From assembly GCF_964204645.1 (NCBI RefSeq), contig NC_134026.1, positions 29,406,650 through 29,470,649 on the forward strand: a DNA stretch of 64,000 nt, written 5' to 3'. The stretch comes from Tubulanus polymorphus (taxonomy: Eukaryota > Nemertea > Palaeonemertea > Tubulaniformes > Tubulanidae). Of this stretch, positions 20,144-32,000 are shown piece after piece. A model generated the notes under the pieces. The model saw nothing but the letters and a program-made list of their open reading frames with translations, was not told the origin of the DNA and made no database searches. A program made the translations under genes and the position numbers. How positions within the stretch are numbered: position 1 is the stretch's first letter; each line of letters starts with the position of its first letter.

Positions 20144-23100
20144 CATACTTACAGTAATATTCGTACATAAAGCTGTACGATTGGAGGCAAATTGTTTAGA
20201 TTTTATGTGCTTCATCTTTCTCTTATTCTCATTTTATTTGAATATTTCTTACTCAGAATCTCTTTATTCCCTTTATGTAATGTTTTCTTAAAGATGTTAT
20301 ACGAAATATATTCCAATACAATGTTTTGAATTATTAACGCTGAAGCTGCTGGATTTGCTAATAGTACGATATCGAACATCCATTTCAGTTAAAAGTTTAA
20401 TCGCGATTGAAAATTCTCTTAAGATTGGCGTATATTTTTGTAGGGTTATTTCTGAGTGATTATTAAGATAAAAGCCCATTTCATAATGGGAGTCAATATG
20501 ATGTATTAAACTTTGAAAGAAATATCTTAATTCGACTCTGAAAAAATGGGTTTTAACCCGTGAACCACCATCACTCGGCGCACATATCTAATACGCTTAA
20601 CCCTTATATAGCTATGCTGGGTGTACTTTTAACCCATTCATGGCCACCCGTAGATTATATTGTCACGTATTAGAAAGTGACACAGGTTGTATGTGTCGCA
20701 TGTATTGAACTGTACGCGGCTTGTATTGGCAATTCTCCAATGTATTCGCATTGATCTTAGAACAGAGCATATTGAGGTTTTCCCTACCCAATGACTCGAT
20801 TTTTATGCAAATGGCAGCGCGTGGAGCAGGTTCCATACTGCATGTATAATAGTTAACTGAAGCCAATCGGATTGTCAGAGATGCAGTGAGCGCGATGTAT
20901 ATATTATACACTGCTGGGAAATACGTATATCTGCTGTTTACACCGGTTTTATGATGGAATAAAATTTCTCGTCAAACTTTATCCGTATCGTAGAGGAGTG
21001 TTTAATCTAGTCAAATGATGATGAACATGTTAGACGGTGGTCAGATGCCCATGGGGCCTGGCCCGGGCCCTAAAGGACCCATGAATCCGGGAATGACACC
21101 GGATCCTTACTATAGTCCTCAATTTGCTCCTGCTCCTTGTTACAGGCGACATACTCCTTATATGGGGCAACCGGATTACAGGATTTATGAACTTAATAAA
21201 CGTTTACAGCAAAGAACCGAGGTAAGTTCTACTGCTTACTATTTCACGTCACTAATCGTCACATAAACTTCACATTTTATAAATTATGGAAAAACTGTGT
21301 TGACTACTGAAACTATATGCATTAATACAAATCAGACGAGTTGATTGTCTGATTATATTCAATGTGTAACATTAGATTGATATATAGTTGGGTACAGTTT
21401 GCATTTAGCGTTGTTGATGCATGTATTACACGCCGAGTCTATTGTATTGATAATGTATACAGACAGCAGTAGTACTACATTTTAATTCACGTATCTGAAA
21501 CCTGAAAAGTGCTGTATTTTCAATATGAAATCCTACAATATTGTGTCGTATATTTGCAGGAAAGTGACAATCTGTGGTGGGATGCATTCTGTACAGAATT
21601 TTTTGAAGATGATGCGACGCTTACGTTGTCATTTTGTTTAGAAGATGGACCAAAGAGATATAGTACGTGTTGATGGTTCGATTAGTCTTTGTTCAAAAAC
21701 TCACACCGAAGTCATCACTAGAAATGGTTTCCTGATATAACCCGAGCTAATTTGAGACTCAATATTAAACCATAGCCATATAACATTAGGTAGACATACT
21801 GAGCCTGGGGGTAAGATCTGAGGGTCTTACCAAATCTATTGGGCAAAATTATCAGAAAAGAATATTCTGGCAGTGATGCATCGTTTTGACAGGCAATATA
21901 CCTTTTTTGGACAAAATTGTGCCTTTGTTTCACAGAAAGTGCCCTTTAAAGAAACATAGTGCCCAAAGGCCGTTCTGTGATTTTCTGAAGGGGTTGGACC
22001 AGAATTTCTGGTCCAAAATAATTCTGTAATATTTTGAATGGGTGCTTTATTTCAAAAGGGTGGATTTGGCCACATGAGCACATGCAGGCTTGATGCATTG
22101 GAGGAGAAATTTATGAAAATTTGGGGCAAAAGAAGGCTTTTCTGGTTTTATTCCTCAAATTACTGAACTTTGGAGCATATTTGAATATATTCTTATTTTT
22201 CATTGCCAAAGAAAATGTTCCTAACTTTTTGGAGGGCACATTTGAACATACTTTGAAATGGGTGTTAATCCGCACTTGGTGCCAATTTTTACGTTACGTG
22301 CCTTAGAATGAATAGGGCTCTCGAGGTTTTGAGGGTCTTACAGAAATTCCGCGCCTGGATCCATCCACCTATGAAGTCTCCGATCTGAAACTTTATATTT
22401 ATGTTTGTTTTGTAGCTATAGGAAGAACTTTGATACCGAGATATTTCCGCAGTATTTTTGAAGGTGGCGTAACAGATTTATATTATATATTAAAACATCC
22501 CAAAGAATCATTCCATAATACGACATTAACGTTAGACTGCGATCAGGCTATGATGGTTACCCACCACGGTAAACCTATGTTTACCAAGGTTTGTATACCG
22601 GTACATTAAAATTTCTTAAAATCAAATTCGAAATTCTATTCGAGTCACTCGCGTTTCCCTCGAGACTGCATCGAAAACAAGTTATGATTTTGTCGTATAT
22701 AGGTAATAACGGAAGGCCGATTGATATTAGAATTTACATTTGATGATCTTATGAGAATTCGTTCTTGGCATTTTGCAACAAGGCAGCATCGTGAATTAAT
22801 ACCACGTAGTGTGATAGCCATGCAGGTACATGTACGTTGTTTTTCTTATATTTCCCTCATCATTTCCTATACGAATTGTTTTATAGATAAAACAAATAAT
22901 GCTCGTTGAATCCATACTCAGGGGTCAGATTGATGTGAATAATTGATGTCTGTTTCAAGAAATTGTGAAAAAATAAAATCATGAAAATGGTGAAAAATCT
23001 AAGAAAAGTGTATAGCAAAATGTTTTTATCTCCTTTCTTTGTCATTTTCTGAGGAGGTGAGAATTTATGCATAAGTTGGGTTAAGTTTTAAGAATTTTAT

Positions 23101-25095
23101 TTCAATCTGTCCCGATATTGTTCAGTAACTGCTTATGTCATTGTACCTTGACATAGAAAAATGTGCAAAAATCATGAAATATTATGTGAAAAATCCTGGT
23201 GTTGTGAAAAAACCAATAGTTAAGATATGAAAAATCTGAAAATTCACTGAGTTGATCAATCTGAGCCCTGATACTGTATAACTGGCTAAACTTATACTTA
23301 ATTGTTTTTTGTTTTGATGTTTACAGCAGGATCCAGCGATGGTTGAACAGCTCTCAAAAAACATCACGCGACAAGGATTAACAAATTATACTTTAAATTT
23401 TCTAAGAGTGAGTACAGATTTTCGATTGCTTTTCAGATGAGCTGAATAAAGAGCCATGGAAATTTCCGATTGTAGACGATAAGTTGAATTTTAAGTAGAA
23501 ACTTCTTAATTGTATTATTTTCTCTGTTCGATAGTTATGTGTTATATTAGAACCAATGCAAGAACTGATGTCAAGGCACAAGGCGTACGGTTTAAATCCT
23601 CGAGACTGTCTCAAAACGACGTTATTTCAAAAATGGCAGAGAATGGTAGCTCCGCCAGGTAAAGGTGTGCTATCTATCATCAACATTTTTATTATTTTTA
23701 CATTTTTTGACTTATGAAATATCGATTACTGTAATATGGATCGATTGAAAATAATTCACAAGATACAACATTTTGGTTAATATTCTTTCCAAAGTTTTCA
23801 ATTTTCCCTTTTAAACACATTAAGATAATTTCCCAACAAAATTATGTCTTGACAATTTTTATTTGCAAGTGTTTATCTTATGGAGTTTAAACACTAAAAC
23901 CATTTAGTTTGGTCAGAACTCGGTTTCCTGTTCAATTTGATACGAAATTCAATGCAAATTTTGATATCATTTGATTACAGAAAGTCAACGTCAACCGAAT
24001 AAACGTAGAAAACGTAAATCATCAGCGAGCACGAACGCATCAGTGAATAGTGTTGGTAATAGTGGCGGTAAACAAAAGCGATCTCCAGGACCACAATCGG
24101 CTTCATTTAATATCTCATCATCAGTACCTGGTGTAAGTATCAACCCAAACATGTACCAGCCTTTCCCCACCCCTTTGTATCATCTGTGGGTCAAAAATAT
24201 CTCTTAATGGGATGAATGGGTAGGTATCCCCTTCATCCTCCTGGGGCCAGTTTTATAGATTACCTGTAATTTTCCTATCTAGAATTAATTCAATTGACAA
24301 ATCATTTGGTGAAAAACCCTTGGGTTAAAGTTAAGAATAGATCTAATCTATAGAACTGGTTCGTTTTGTTAGTGTATCACGTTAACACACGACCTGTCTG
24401 TGTAAACTGGTGATGTATTTTCATCTAAAGCTATTATCTAAAAGATTATATAACTGTGTACGTTGATGGTGTTAGTTTGTCATCAGCTTCTTAATGAAAT
24501 CAGTAGAAGAAACTTAAGCATTTTAATCATTTCAAATGTCAACTGTTTGTCTGAACATTTGACACTTTGGTAGATTACTTAGTGTATATGGTGTTTAGAT
24601 TGTATAGAATGGCTGATGGCTGGCTTTCATGGGTTGCTGAATCCATACTTGTAAATATCCCAAAATAGTAGTACAGTATATTTATTTTTTCAGGATGTTA
24701 TGGTAGTTGGGGAACCAACACTTATGGGTGGGGACAGTACTGATGAGGATATACGCCTAATAACACGATTAGAAAATGATAATAACAAAGAGAACACCTA
24801 GTTTGCCATCTAGTGGTCATGTTGTGAACTAATATGTACATGTTGTACATGTTTTCAGGATGTAATGGTGGTTGGGGAACCGACGTTGATGGGAGGGGAG
24901 TTCGGCGATGAGGACGAACGATTAATAACACGTCTCGAGAATACGCAGTACGAACCGAACAATGGAGATGACGATCCTAATAATTACCACAGTTCAGCGG
25001 CGTTGAAGTCCGGACCGTGGGGACAACCGCCTCCAGATAGTAAAACTCCCCAACCTCCTAATCCTCCGAACTCTACCGAAGATAAGAAAGACTGA
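17138..25095 (+). CDS. LDB: LIM-domain-binding protein (LDB1/LDB2/Chip), canonical isoform
   Basis: Nine exons give 420 residues in frame: 17138-17196, 21011-21221, 21560-21662, 22416-22588, 22703-22825, 23327-23407, 23535-23658, 23981-24132, 24859-25095. LDB dimerises and bridges LIM-homeodomain and LMO proteins at enhancers. Landmarks: RHTPYMGQPDYRIYELNKRL, DNLWWDAFCTEFFEDDATL and LEDGPKRY of the dimerisation domain; RQHRELIPRS; LEPMQELMSRHKAY; a nuclear localisation signal NKRRKRKS; then the LIM-interaction domain DVMVVGEPTLMGGEFGDEDE and RLITRLENTQ. The first coding exon adds a Pro/Met-rich N-terminus (about 90 residues precede RHTPY). If that exon starts at the acceptor at 17060, an in-frame TAA at 17063 makes ATG 17138 the start; if it starts at 17074, coding could extend upstream. 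A second copy of the LIM-interaction exon lies just upstream (24694-24801). Exon 6 starts at a CAGCAG tandem acceptor. Confidence 0.95.
17197..21010 (+). other. LDB intron 1 (3.8 kb)
   Basis: Large intron without a recognisable exon. It holds a pair of diverged direct repeats (about 17925-18035 and 18707-18815) and a TA-rich microsatellite at 20098-20142. Enhancers may be present but cannot be identified by eye. Confidence 0.6.
20098..20142. repeat. TA microsatellite
   Basis: About 22 TA units interrupted by one AAA, inside LDB intron 1. Confidence 0.9.
21800..22365. repeat. Candidate dispersed repeat in LDB intron 3
   Basis: The segment begins near 'ctgggggtaagatctgaggg' and ends with 'gagggtcttacagaaattcc', so 'gagggtcttac' occurs at both ends in the same direction. 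The interior contains the palindrome ggaccagaatttctggtcc and no exon. Its texture is that of a degraded transposable element, but the identity is unknown. Confidence 0.35.
24247..24360. repeat. Foldback repeat in LDB intron 8
   Basis: Arms 'ccagttttatagatta' and 'taatctatagaactgg' face each other about 110 bp apart. The 'ccagtt...aactgg' ends recall the repeats at 54421 and 56668, so this may be a diverged relative. Confidence 0.55.
24694..24801 (+). CDS. LDB: Duplicated alternative LIM-interaction exon of LDB with early stop
   Basis: Directly after a good 3' splice site (tttttttcag) a 36-codon frame reads DVMVVGEPTLMGG, then DSTDEDIRLITRLEN, a short polar tail (DNNKENT) and TAG. It is phase-compatible with exon 8 (ends 24132). 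It parallels the first 28 codons of the canonical exon at 24859: the core DVMVVGEPTLMGG and RLITRLEN are identical, while only EFG/DST and E/I differ within them. By hand count about 12 codons differ synonymously and 4 non-synonymously, so both copies appear selected as protein. Using acceptor 24693 would give a protein with a variant LIM-interaction core lacking the canonical C-terminal tail; using 24858 skips this copy. The 57 bp between the copies end in the second acceptor. I see no donor that would join copy 1 to copy 2 without a premature stop. Confidence 0.8.
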   Translation, partial: DVMVVGEPTLMGGDSTDEDIRLITRLENDNNKENT

Positions 25096-26290
25096 GAAAT
25101 CAAAAATGGATAACATATTTTACCTTGCCAGTATACGATACAACGGATGGATTATCGCGCAGTGTCCATAGCAACACGCCCGCGGTGCACGTCGATGCAT
25201 TGTTGGCGTGCGATAACGTCAAGAACGCACATACTCTCGGAGAGGGAGACTAGTAGAGACACCTGGTGGATTACTACAACAGCCTGGTCGATATAGACGT
25301 GGTCGGTTTCCCATGTGCAATAGTGAAGTGCGAGTCAGAGAGAATTTGACAGCTGTTAGAATTAACTGTATAATAATATAGGTCAGTCGTTTGACCTACG
25401 TGAACTTTTATAAAAAATGTAAAATAAGTAAACTTAAGATCTGAGTTATTTCATGAGTAAATAATTAATTTGTTGTATGTACAGTTAGTTAGTTGATCCT
25501 GGTCCTATTTATATAAACAGAAAACTGACAGGTTCTATATATACAGTGGTGGATTAACTAAACCCACACTTTCTCTTCTTGAGTTGAAATTATGACGAAG
25601 GAAAAATAGAATCCTTACAGTAAATTAATGGGTAATCGTTTATATTCAGTGAAATTAATGTTTGTTGTGTTGAGTGAATTGACCACTGTGTAAGAGGCTT
25701 GAATTTCTAGAGAACATGTATGTAGTCGATTTAGTATTTATTGTTGAATATTTAACTGTTATACAGAGATTGTATACAGTAATACATGCTATATTAGTTT
25801 CTCAAACTCGGGGGCCCTTTCTGTAACAGTGATTACAACTGTGAATCTCTCTCTTTCTCTTTGTCTATTCCGAGTTCATGGGTTCGATTTTGATTTTTAT
25901 TAGTATCAAAATTGTATGAATTGTTCTTGGAAGTAGACAAAATGATCTGTTTCTGACATTATATCACCCCTGTAACTTGGGCTAGATAGTTATAGATTTC
26001 AACACAAGATGGCAGCATCTACCTACATGTGAGATGAAGCTAGATCGAATCTACTCAGAACCCATGAATTCTGAATATTTTGTATTTATTCCGTAATCAA
26101 ACTTCTGGAATGATTTTAGTTTGTAATCTCCTGTTTTCGAGCTATTTGGTATTGTTAGAATATATTTGAATCACTGCCTTTTTTAAAGGGGAGAATACAT
26201 TTTCTTATTCCAGACATTAAAACTTTATTTTGTAATGTGTCTGAACGTAATGTATGTCGCACGTTTCTGTGGCCAGAATTTCTACAGACT

Positions 26291-26296
26291 AATAAA
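26291..26296 (+). terminator. Poly(A) signal of LDB
   Basis: AATAAA about 1.2 kb downstream of the canonical stop. The intervening 25096-26290 carries no exon and is read as 3' UTR; an earlier cleavage site cannot be excluded. Confidence 0.45.
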
Positions 26297-26309
26297 AACT
26301 CCTTTCATT

Positions 26310-27211
26310 TGAAAGTTATAATTAAGATACATTTATCAGGTGTTTTGCTTTTATTTCTGATTAGGGATCGTTTGAGTTGAGCGGATCGGTGAAGTGATCA
26401 ACAATCTCTATCTGCAATTATTGAAAGTGACTCAAAGCCCTTTTGAAAAGCAGATTCTTCTTTTGATAAAGCTTCAGCGTTGATAGAATTATACGTTTCA
26501 AACAAAATAGTACCAGCAAAAATTCATGAAGACTAAAGTCTATGAATTTTTCATCGGACGCAGCCCACTGAACATTTATTACTCGCACATTTATTACTGC
26601 CACAGTAGCATAATCGGTCTTGAACTTGAACTTATTTTACAACTCAAACCACATTACAGTGATACATTGAGGATACAGGAATTATCATGTAAAAACAGTT
26701 ACAAAGAAATGTCGAAAAAGAACAAATTTAGCAATATTCTAACCGTCACGTGCTGCCCCTAGATATAACGTTTGCGGCGAATATGTGAACTAATTTAATC
26801 CCCGCATGCCACAGTTGGAATAATGGGCTATCGGGTTAGTTCATATATTTACCGTCAATGATATACATAGCGGCAGCACTTAACGGTCAAGTTCTGACAA
26901 CCCACTGGCGCGGAACATGACCGGCCGGACAATTTTGTGAAACGTTTTGTCAAGAAATTGTCCTACAAGAGAGCTTAGCAAGTTGATCCAATTCTGATCA
27001 ATATGTGGCACAAAGTTTAGTTGCATGCCTACCTAAGGCGATTAGATCAAATGAACAAAAGAAAACGGCGGTGATAAAAACATTTAGCCGACTGGTGCTG
27101 CCGTCAGGGACAAATTTATACCACAAGGGGGTGCACCGGTAGATTATCAGAAACTCACTGATTTTAATTTTTTAAATTAGGTACTCGTGTTGATTCACAT
27201 TTGGCTTCATA
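26310..27211. other. Spacer between LDB and the UPF0390 gene
   Basis: About 0.9 kb without a supported exon. The promoter of the UPF0390 gene is expected in its right half. Confidence 0.5.
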
Positions 27212-28055
27212 ATGCCTCAAGGAAAGATCAAAGTTAAAGCCCAACTACCAAGTGGTACGAAGCAAAAATCAGGGCCGCGCAAAATACCAAAATTAAAGAA
27301 AGGACGTAAGTGTTTTTGTCACTTTTGTTAATTTTTACTTCCTTTTTTTACTTCCTTATCCTATTTTAAGATAAACCAATAAAAATTAACAATAGGAGCC
27401 ATTGCAGTTTATCAATCAGGTGTTCTTAGTGGTTTTGTACCTAATCTAACCATACAATAAGACTATTCTTTATTAACGCTAACCCCACACACCACAGCAC
27501 TAGAGGGTCTAATATTAGGTAGTTAGTTATCTACTCGTTGGTGGTCAACTTTTATAATCGCACGAGCTTATACCTGTGGTATGTCCTATCGTGAGACCAC
27601 ATACAGGTTATTGATTAATGTTGTTAAAGTTCGTAAGAATTCTACGAAAGATATTGGAAAATGGATGGCATCAAGATATTATGTTGACCAGCTAAAACGA
27701 TTTATGAGTCGATGTATAAATCAAGAAAGTATCTCAAATCCATTCTTACAATTCTCATTTCATTTTTACAGCTCATATTCTGAAGCCGAAGAAACCAAGA
27801 CACATCGATGGTGCTAAGTTAAAAGAGGTTAGTACTATCAAATAGTGTCAAATGATATTACAAATCTGTGTAAGATATACGACTATTCCTTTAGTGAAAT
27901 CTGTATATAATTACTGTTTCTATTTTCAGGCAATTTCCAAAACGATTAGTCAAAATGTCGAATCGCAAGTGATTTCAAGAGCGGCCACAATTGAAAATAA
28001 GTCTCTGAACGTATTAAAAACAAACTCAACAACAAAGAAAAAGAAGAAATCCTAA
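27212..28055 (+). CDS. UPF0390 family small basic protein (C19orf53-like)
   Basis: Three exons (27212-27305, 27772-27827, 27930-28055) encode 91 residues in frame. The protein starts MPQGKIKVKAQLPSG, has the family block ILKPKKPRHIDGAKLKE, and ends in a Lys-rich run KKKKKS. It matches the vertebrate Leydig cell tumour 10 kDa protein homologue (C19orf53), a small, highly basic nuclear/nucleolar-type protein of poorly defined function. The length is close to that of the family (about 100). The ATG is the first one after an in-frame-stop-rich leader. The gene converges on the DUF3105 gene to its right. Confidence 0.85.
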
Positions 28056-28108
28056 TTTACGTTGATAATGGACGTTGTTGTCTGTCATTGTTTTGTACAA
28101 ATGAGAAA

Positions 28109-28114
28109 AATAAA
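28109..28114 (+). terminator. Poly(A) signal of the UPF0390 gene
   Basis: AATAAA 54 bases after the stop codon. Confidence 0.6.
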
Positions 28115-28554
28115 TGTATTTAAAACCTGTTGGAGGCCTTCAGTGAAACAAACTCTTGATTTCATCTTTCGGGTTCATTGGATATACTGTATCAAATGGA
28201 GGAAATTTCATACTTAAAATGGAGCTTGGTAAATGTATCAGCATATAATTTGAATTCAGAGGTTGAAGAGACTGAGTGAGGGAGTAAGTAGGTAATTTCA
28301 CAATAAATGCCAGGAAGAGTGGACATATGTTTTGTCCGAATCGATTCTGTTAATCTTTGGCTGTCATCATCAGACATACTCTCATATAGAAAAGTTACAT
28401 GGTATACATTCCGTTTCAAAAAGTGAGTGATAATGATTAGAAAGTGGAAATTGATTAAAAGTAATCCTGGGATAGTTTTTCGGAACTAAATAGACCACAA
28501 AAATCATAAAGAACGAGAAGATAGGTTTGGCAGAATTTTTAACAATTGTTATTA

Positions 28555-28560
28555 TTTATT
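28555..28560 (-). terminator. Poly(A) signal of the DUF3105 gene
   Basis: Reads AATAAA on the minus strand, about 0.5 kb downstream of the stop at 29053. The 28561-29052 stretch holds no exon and is read as 3' UTR. Confidence 0.5.
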
Positions 28561-29052
28561 GAATCAAAAGCAATTAATAACGAATTCATTCATTCGATAA
28601 CAATATGATATTCGAGTAACAACATTCAAAACATCCAAAAAGTATCGGATCCAATCAGGGGAGAAAAGTTCCTGAAAAATAACTAACGAAAAAGTCGAGA
28701 AGAAGATATATAATATCCGAGTAGAGAACGAAAAAAATCGAGGAGCTGATGAAATGGCCATCGACGTTCGTCTGCTTTACGTAGAACTCAAACCAGGAAG
28801 AGAATCTACTCAACACACATTGTATTTACACATTACATTCCGTATGCAATTGAATTTTGATAATAACTGATTCTGTCTACAACAGATTATAGAGAATTGG
28901 AATATGTAAACAAACAAAAACTAAATGGCACGACATTCATACACGATATTCGTTGCATGGAGCATTTCACAAATTTTTACTTCATAATTTCTTTAATACT
29001 AAATGTGGCACTACAGCTGCCTTTTAAACCTGAACGAACTATAGTCCTATAT

Positions 29053-32000
29053 TTAGGTTCGATGCGTTGCTGACGGCGGAGAGTTTTGAAATTTATTCCT
29101 GACGAGATTGGACGTAGCCCCTGGAATGATATTCACAAGCGTGTTTCGTCCATTCTGCGTGGCATGATTTGGCGAATCTCGTAAAGGTATCTTGTTTTGG
29201 ATATGATTTGGAATTATTTGCTTTTGATGCGCAAAATTCTGCCGATTTGGTGTATTGTGAAAATTCCGATACCACGGGTAGATTTTAATTGGTTTGAACG
29301 CGTAGTTCTGCTTCTCCAGTTGCCTGATTTTATTTGGATCCAGACAGGGACTGAAATAGAATACAACGATGGAAGTATTAGTCATTTTTGTTACATTTTT
29401 TGTCAAACAAATTTTGTTTCGTTAAATATATATAGATGAAGATAATACATATACATCTACTGGTACTTCTGGTTCAAAAATCAAAACACAGCACATCTGA
29501 GACCAGCTCAGCCAATCATCGTTGCCATATGTGAAATAGTATATATTCACTAATACTGCATATATAAAGACATGCTAATAAATTATTGTCAACAGAGAGA
29601 AGATAACCTATAACTTATATACATATGAATTATACTGGGATTCTAAAATGGTTTTGAGCGAATTGAGAGGCGAAACTTTTATCGGAAAACTCTCAAAATT
29701 GATTAAAAACGAAAAATTCAACGCCGAGAAGAGGAATAGCAGTAGTTCTCATCATCAAACATTTAACTGCGGATGATAAGCTTTGATTTGTTGATATAGA
29801 CATCAAGGATCGATATTTTGTCATGTAAATCAAGTATCACTCATGACACTTCGGAATATTGACGATAAATGCTGCGAATTTTTACAAAATTCTCTTGTTA
29901 GTAATTGATCAAGATTTATATATTCAGCGGGCAAACGATTCTTCTCGTCGTAAGTTTACGTCATTATTCAATACATGAAATTACAAAATGAAATTCACTT
30001 ACAAATAAAAAGTAAAGAATATATTTTCTAAAACTAATACTCAGAGATTGGAATGACGACTAAAAGTAAGCTATGGCCGGAATACCTGAAAAATCCTCGT
30101 GGTTTTGCCGTTTGGGTGGCGGCTAGTTGAGGTTTCTGTAAGAATATACTATGCACGTACTATCTGTCCTATGCGGTTTGTTTCATATGCCAAGAATTTA
30201 AAAACAGCAAATTTTAGACTTTAAGCGGAGGATGTATAGAATTGGAACGAAAAAATGACCCAATGACGGATATCCTTTAAAATTGATTAAAACTAAAGCT
30301 GAGAAGATCTAAGAAGCAGCTCTGTCAAGTGTATTTCCCAATTCAACCACGAGAAATACTTAAAAGAAAATCATCATGATGTTTGTTTCTATAGAGATAT
30401 CAAAAACAGATTTTGAACATTTTACCTGTAAATGCTTAACAACTATAAACATACGATGTAAAAATAATTCAAGTAGCCCAACCTAGAATATAAACCATCC
30501 CAAAACAACTCATCAATTATTGCTACGTATTTCAACTTAAAACTTTCGTTACTTAATCTATTTCCTTAATTAATGTATTTCCTCTATTTTGATATTTCAT
30601 CGAAAGATACGCATATATCAATTTGAATTAGCTGCCAATTCGATAGTCTTACCTCATAATATCTACAGACATGTGGATCAGATTTATCGCCATCAATAGC
30701 TACAGCAGCCTTTTTGAGGAGTCTTTTACCATTATCTAAATAACGGTCATAAGTCGAGCCGTTAAATCGGCCATTTTGATGAAGCATTTCTAATCCATGT
30801 TTGGCGTGTGTCTACAGAATACAAACATCATTACTCGTAAATATGCCTTCATCGTAGTCGAAAACGAGGATCTTAAACGGTACGTACCTTGATAAAAAGC
30901 GTGGCTTCTCTGGTGTTGGCGTGGCTCATTTCTACTATGTTGCCCCACGATAACAATGCAAATGGCTTGAAAATAATGAAATTATTTCGATAAAATTTTG
31001 AAATCATGAGGATGATTGCTCAACATCACCACGTACCCGTTCATGTGTGAGATTTCTGTTTGGGGTTATGACATGTCTGTATAAACATTTCTCAACTATT
31101 TTCCTGAATTTGTCAACTTCAATTGGATCGGCGCATGGATGATACAAGAATACAATAGCTCCATGCTGAAATACATGGCCATGCCAGTTATTGGCGGAAT
31201 CGAGATTAAATTGAAACTTTTCCACGAGACTCGTCGAGTCTTTACAAACAATTAACGATCAACGTCGAAGGAAGATAAATGCACATCGCATCCTACCTCC
31301 AAAGAGTGTAACCAGCGTTGTCTTGGCATAAACACGTACTCGCCATAAACAGGCCAGTTTGGTCGGTGAGGCCCACTAAAATGAAAGATGAAAACCCTCA
31401 GACTTGTGCCGTGCATCATACTACATTTCCGTTGCTGATTTTGAATTTGTAAATTTTGATTTTGAACAACAATTTTACTTACGCTGTTGGAATAACGGGA
31501 TTGTAATTGATTGGACCAAATGGATAATTGCGAAAATGTTGCATACAAATGTGTTTCTGTAATAATTTGAAGGTAAATTGTTATTCAACCTAAACTTCAT
31601 ACTTTACCCGCCAATCAATAGAACCAGTTGAACGGAGGATGCAAATACACCCGATTGTTCGTGATAAGACAAATGTCGATGTTACATTTATGAAGGCGAG
31701 AAGGGAGTCACTTGAGACTATGCTGATTCGACCCTGAAGTTCAGTCGTTATTCGTAACGAGGTAAAACTGCAATTCCGCGGAACTTGAGCCAATTAATTT
31801 GACCAGTCATAGCGAACATTTACGCTCAGATACGATCGTAATAGATTCCCCAGTACTGCAGAGATTGGCAGGAAAACTAATTCATCAGCAACGCAACAGC
31901 GTGGCGACTATTGACAATTGATTTACTGCAAATTTCACTCAATAGTTGTTGAATGTAGGAAGTGAATTGATGAAAGAAAATTAAACACACAAAGTGGAAC

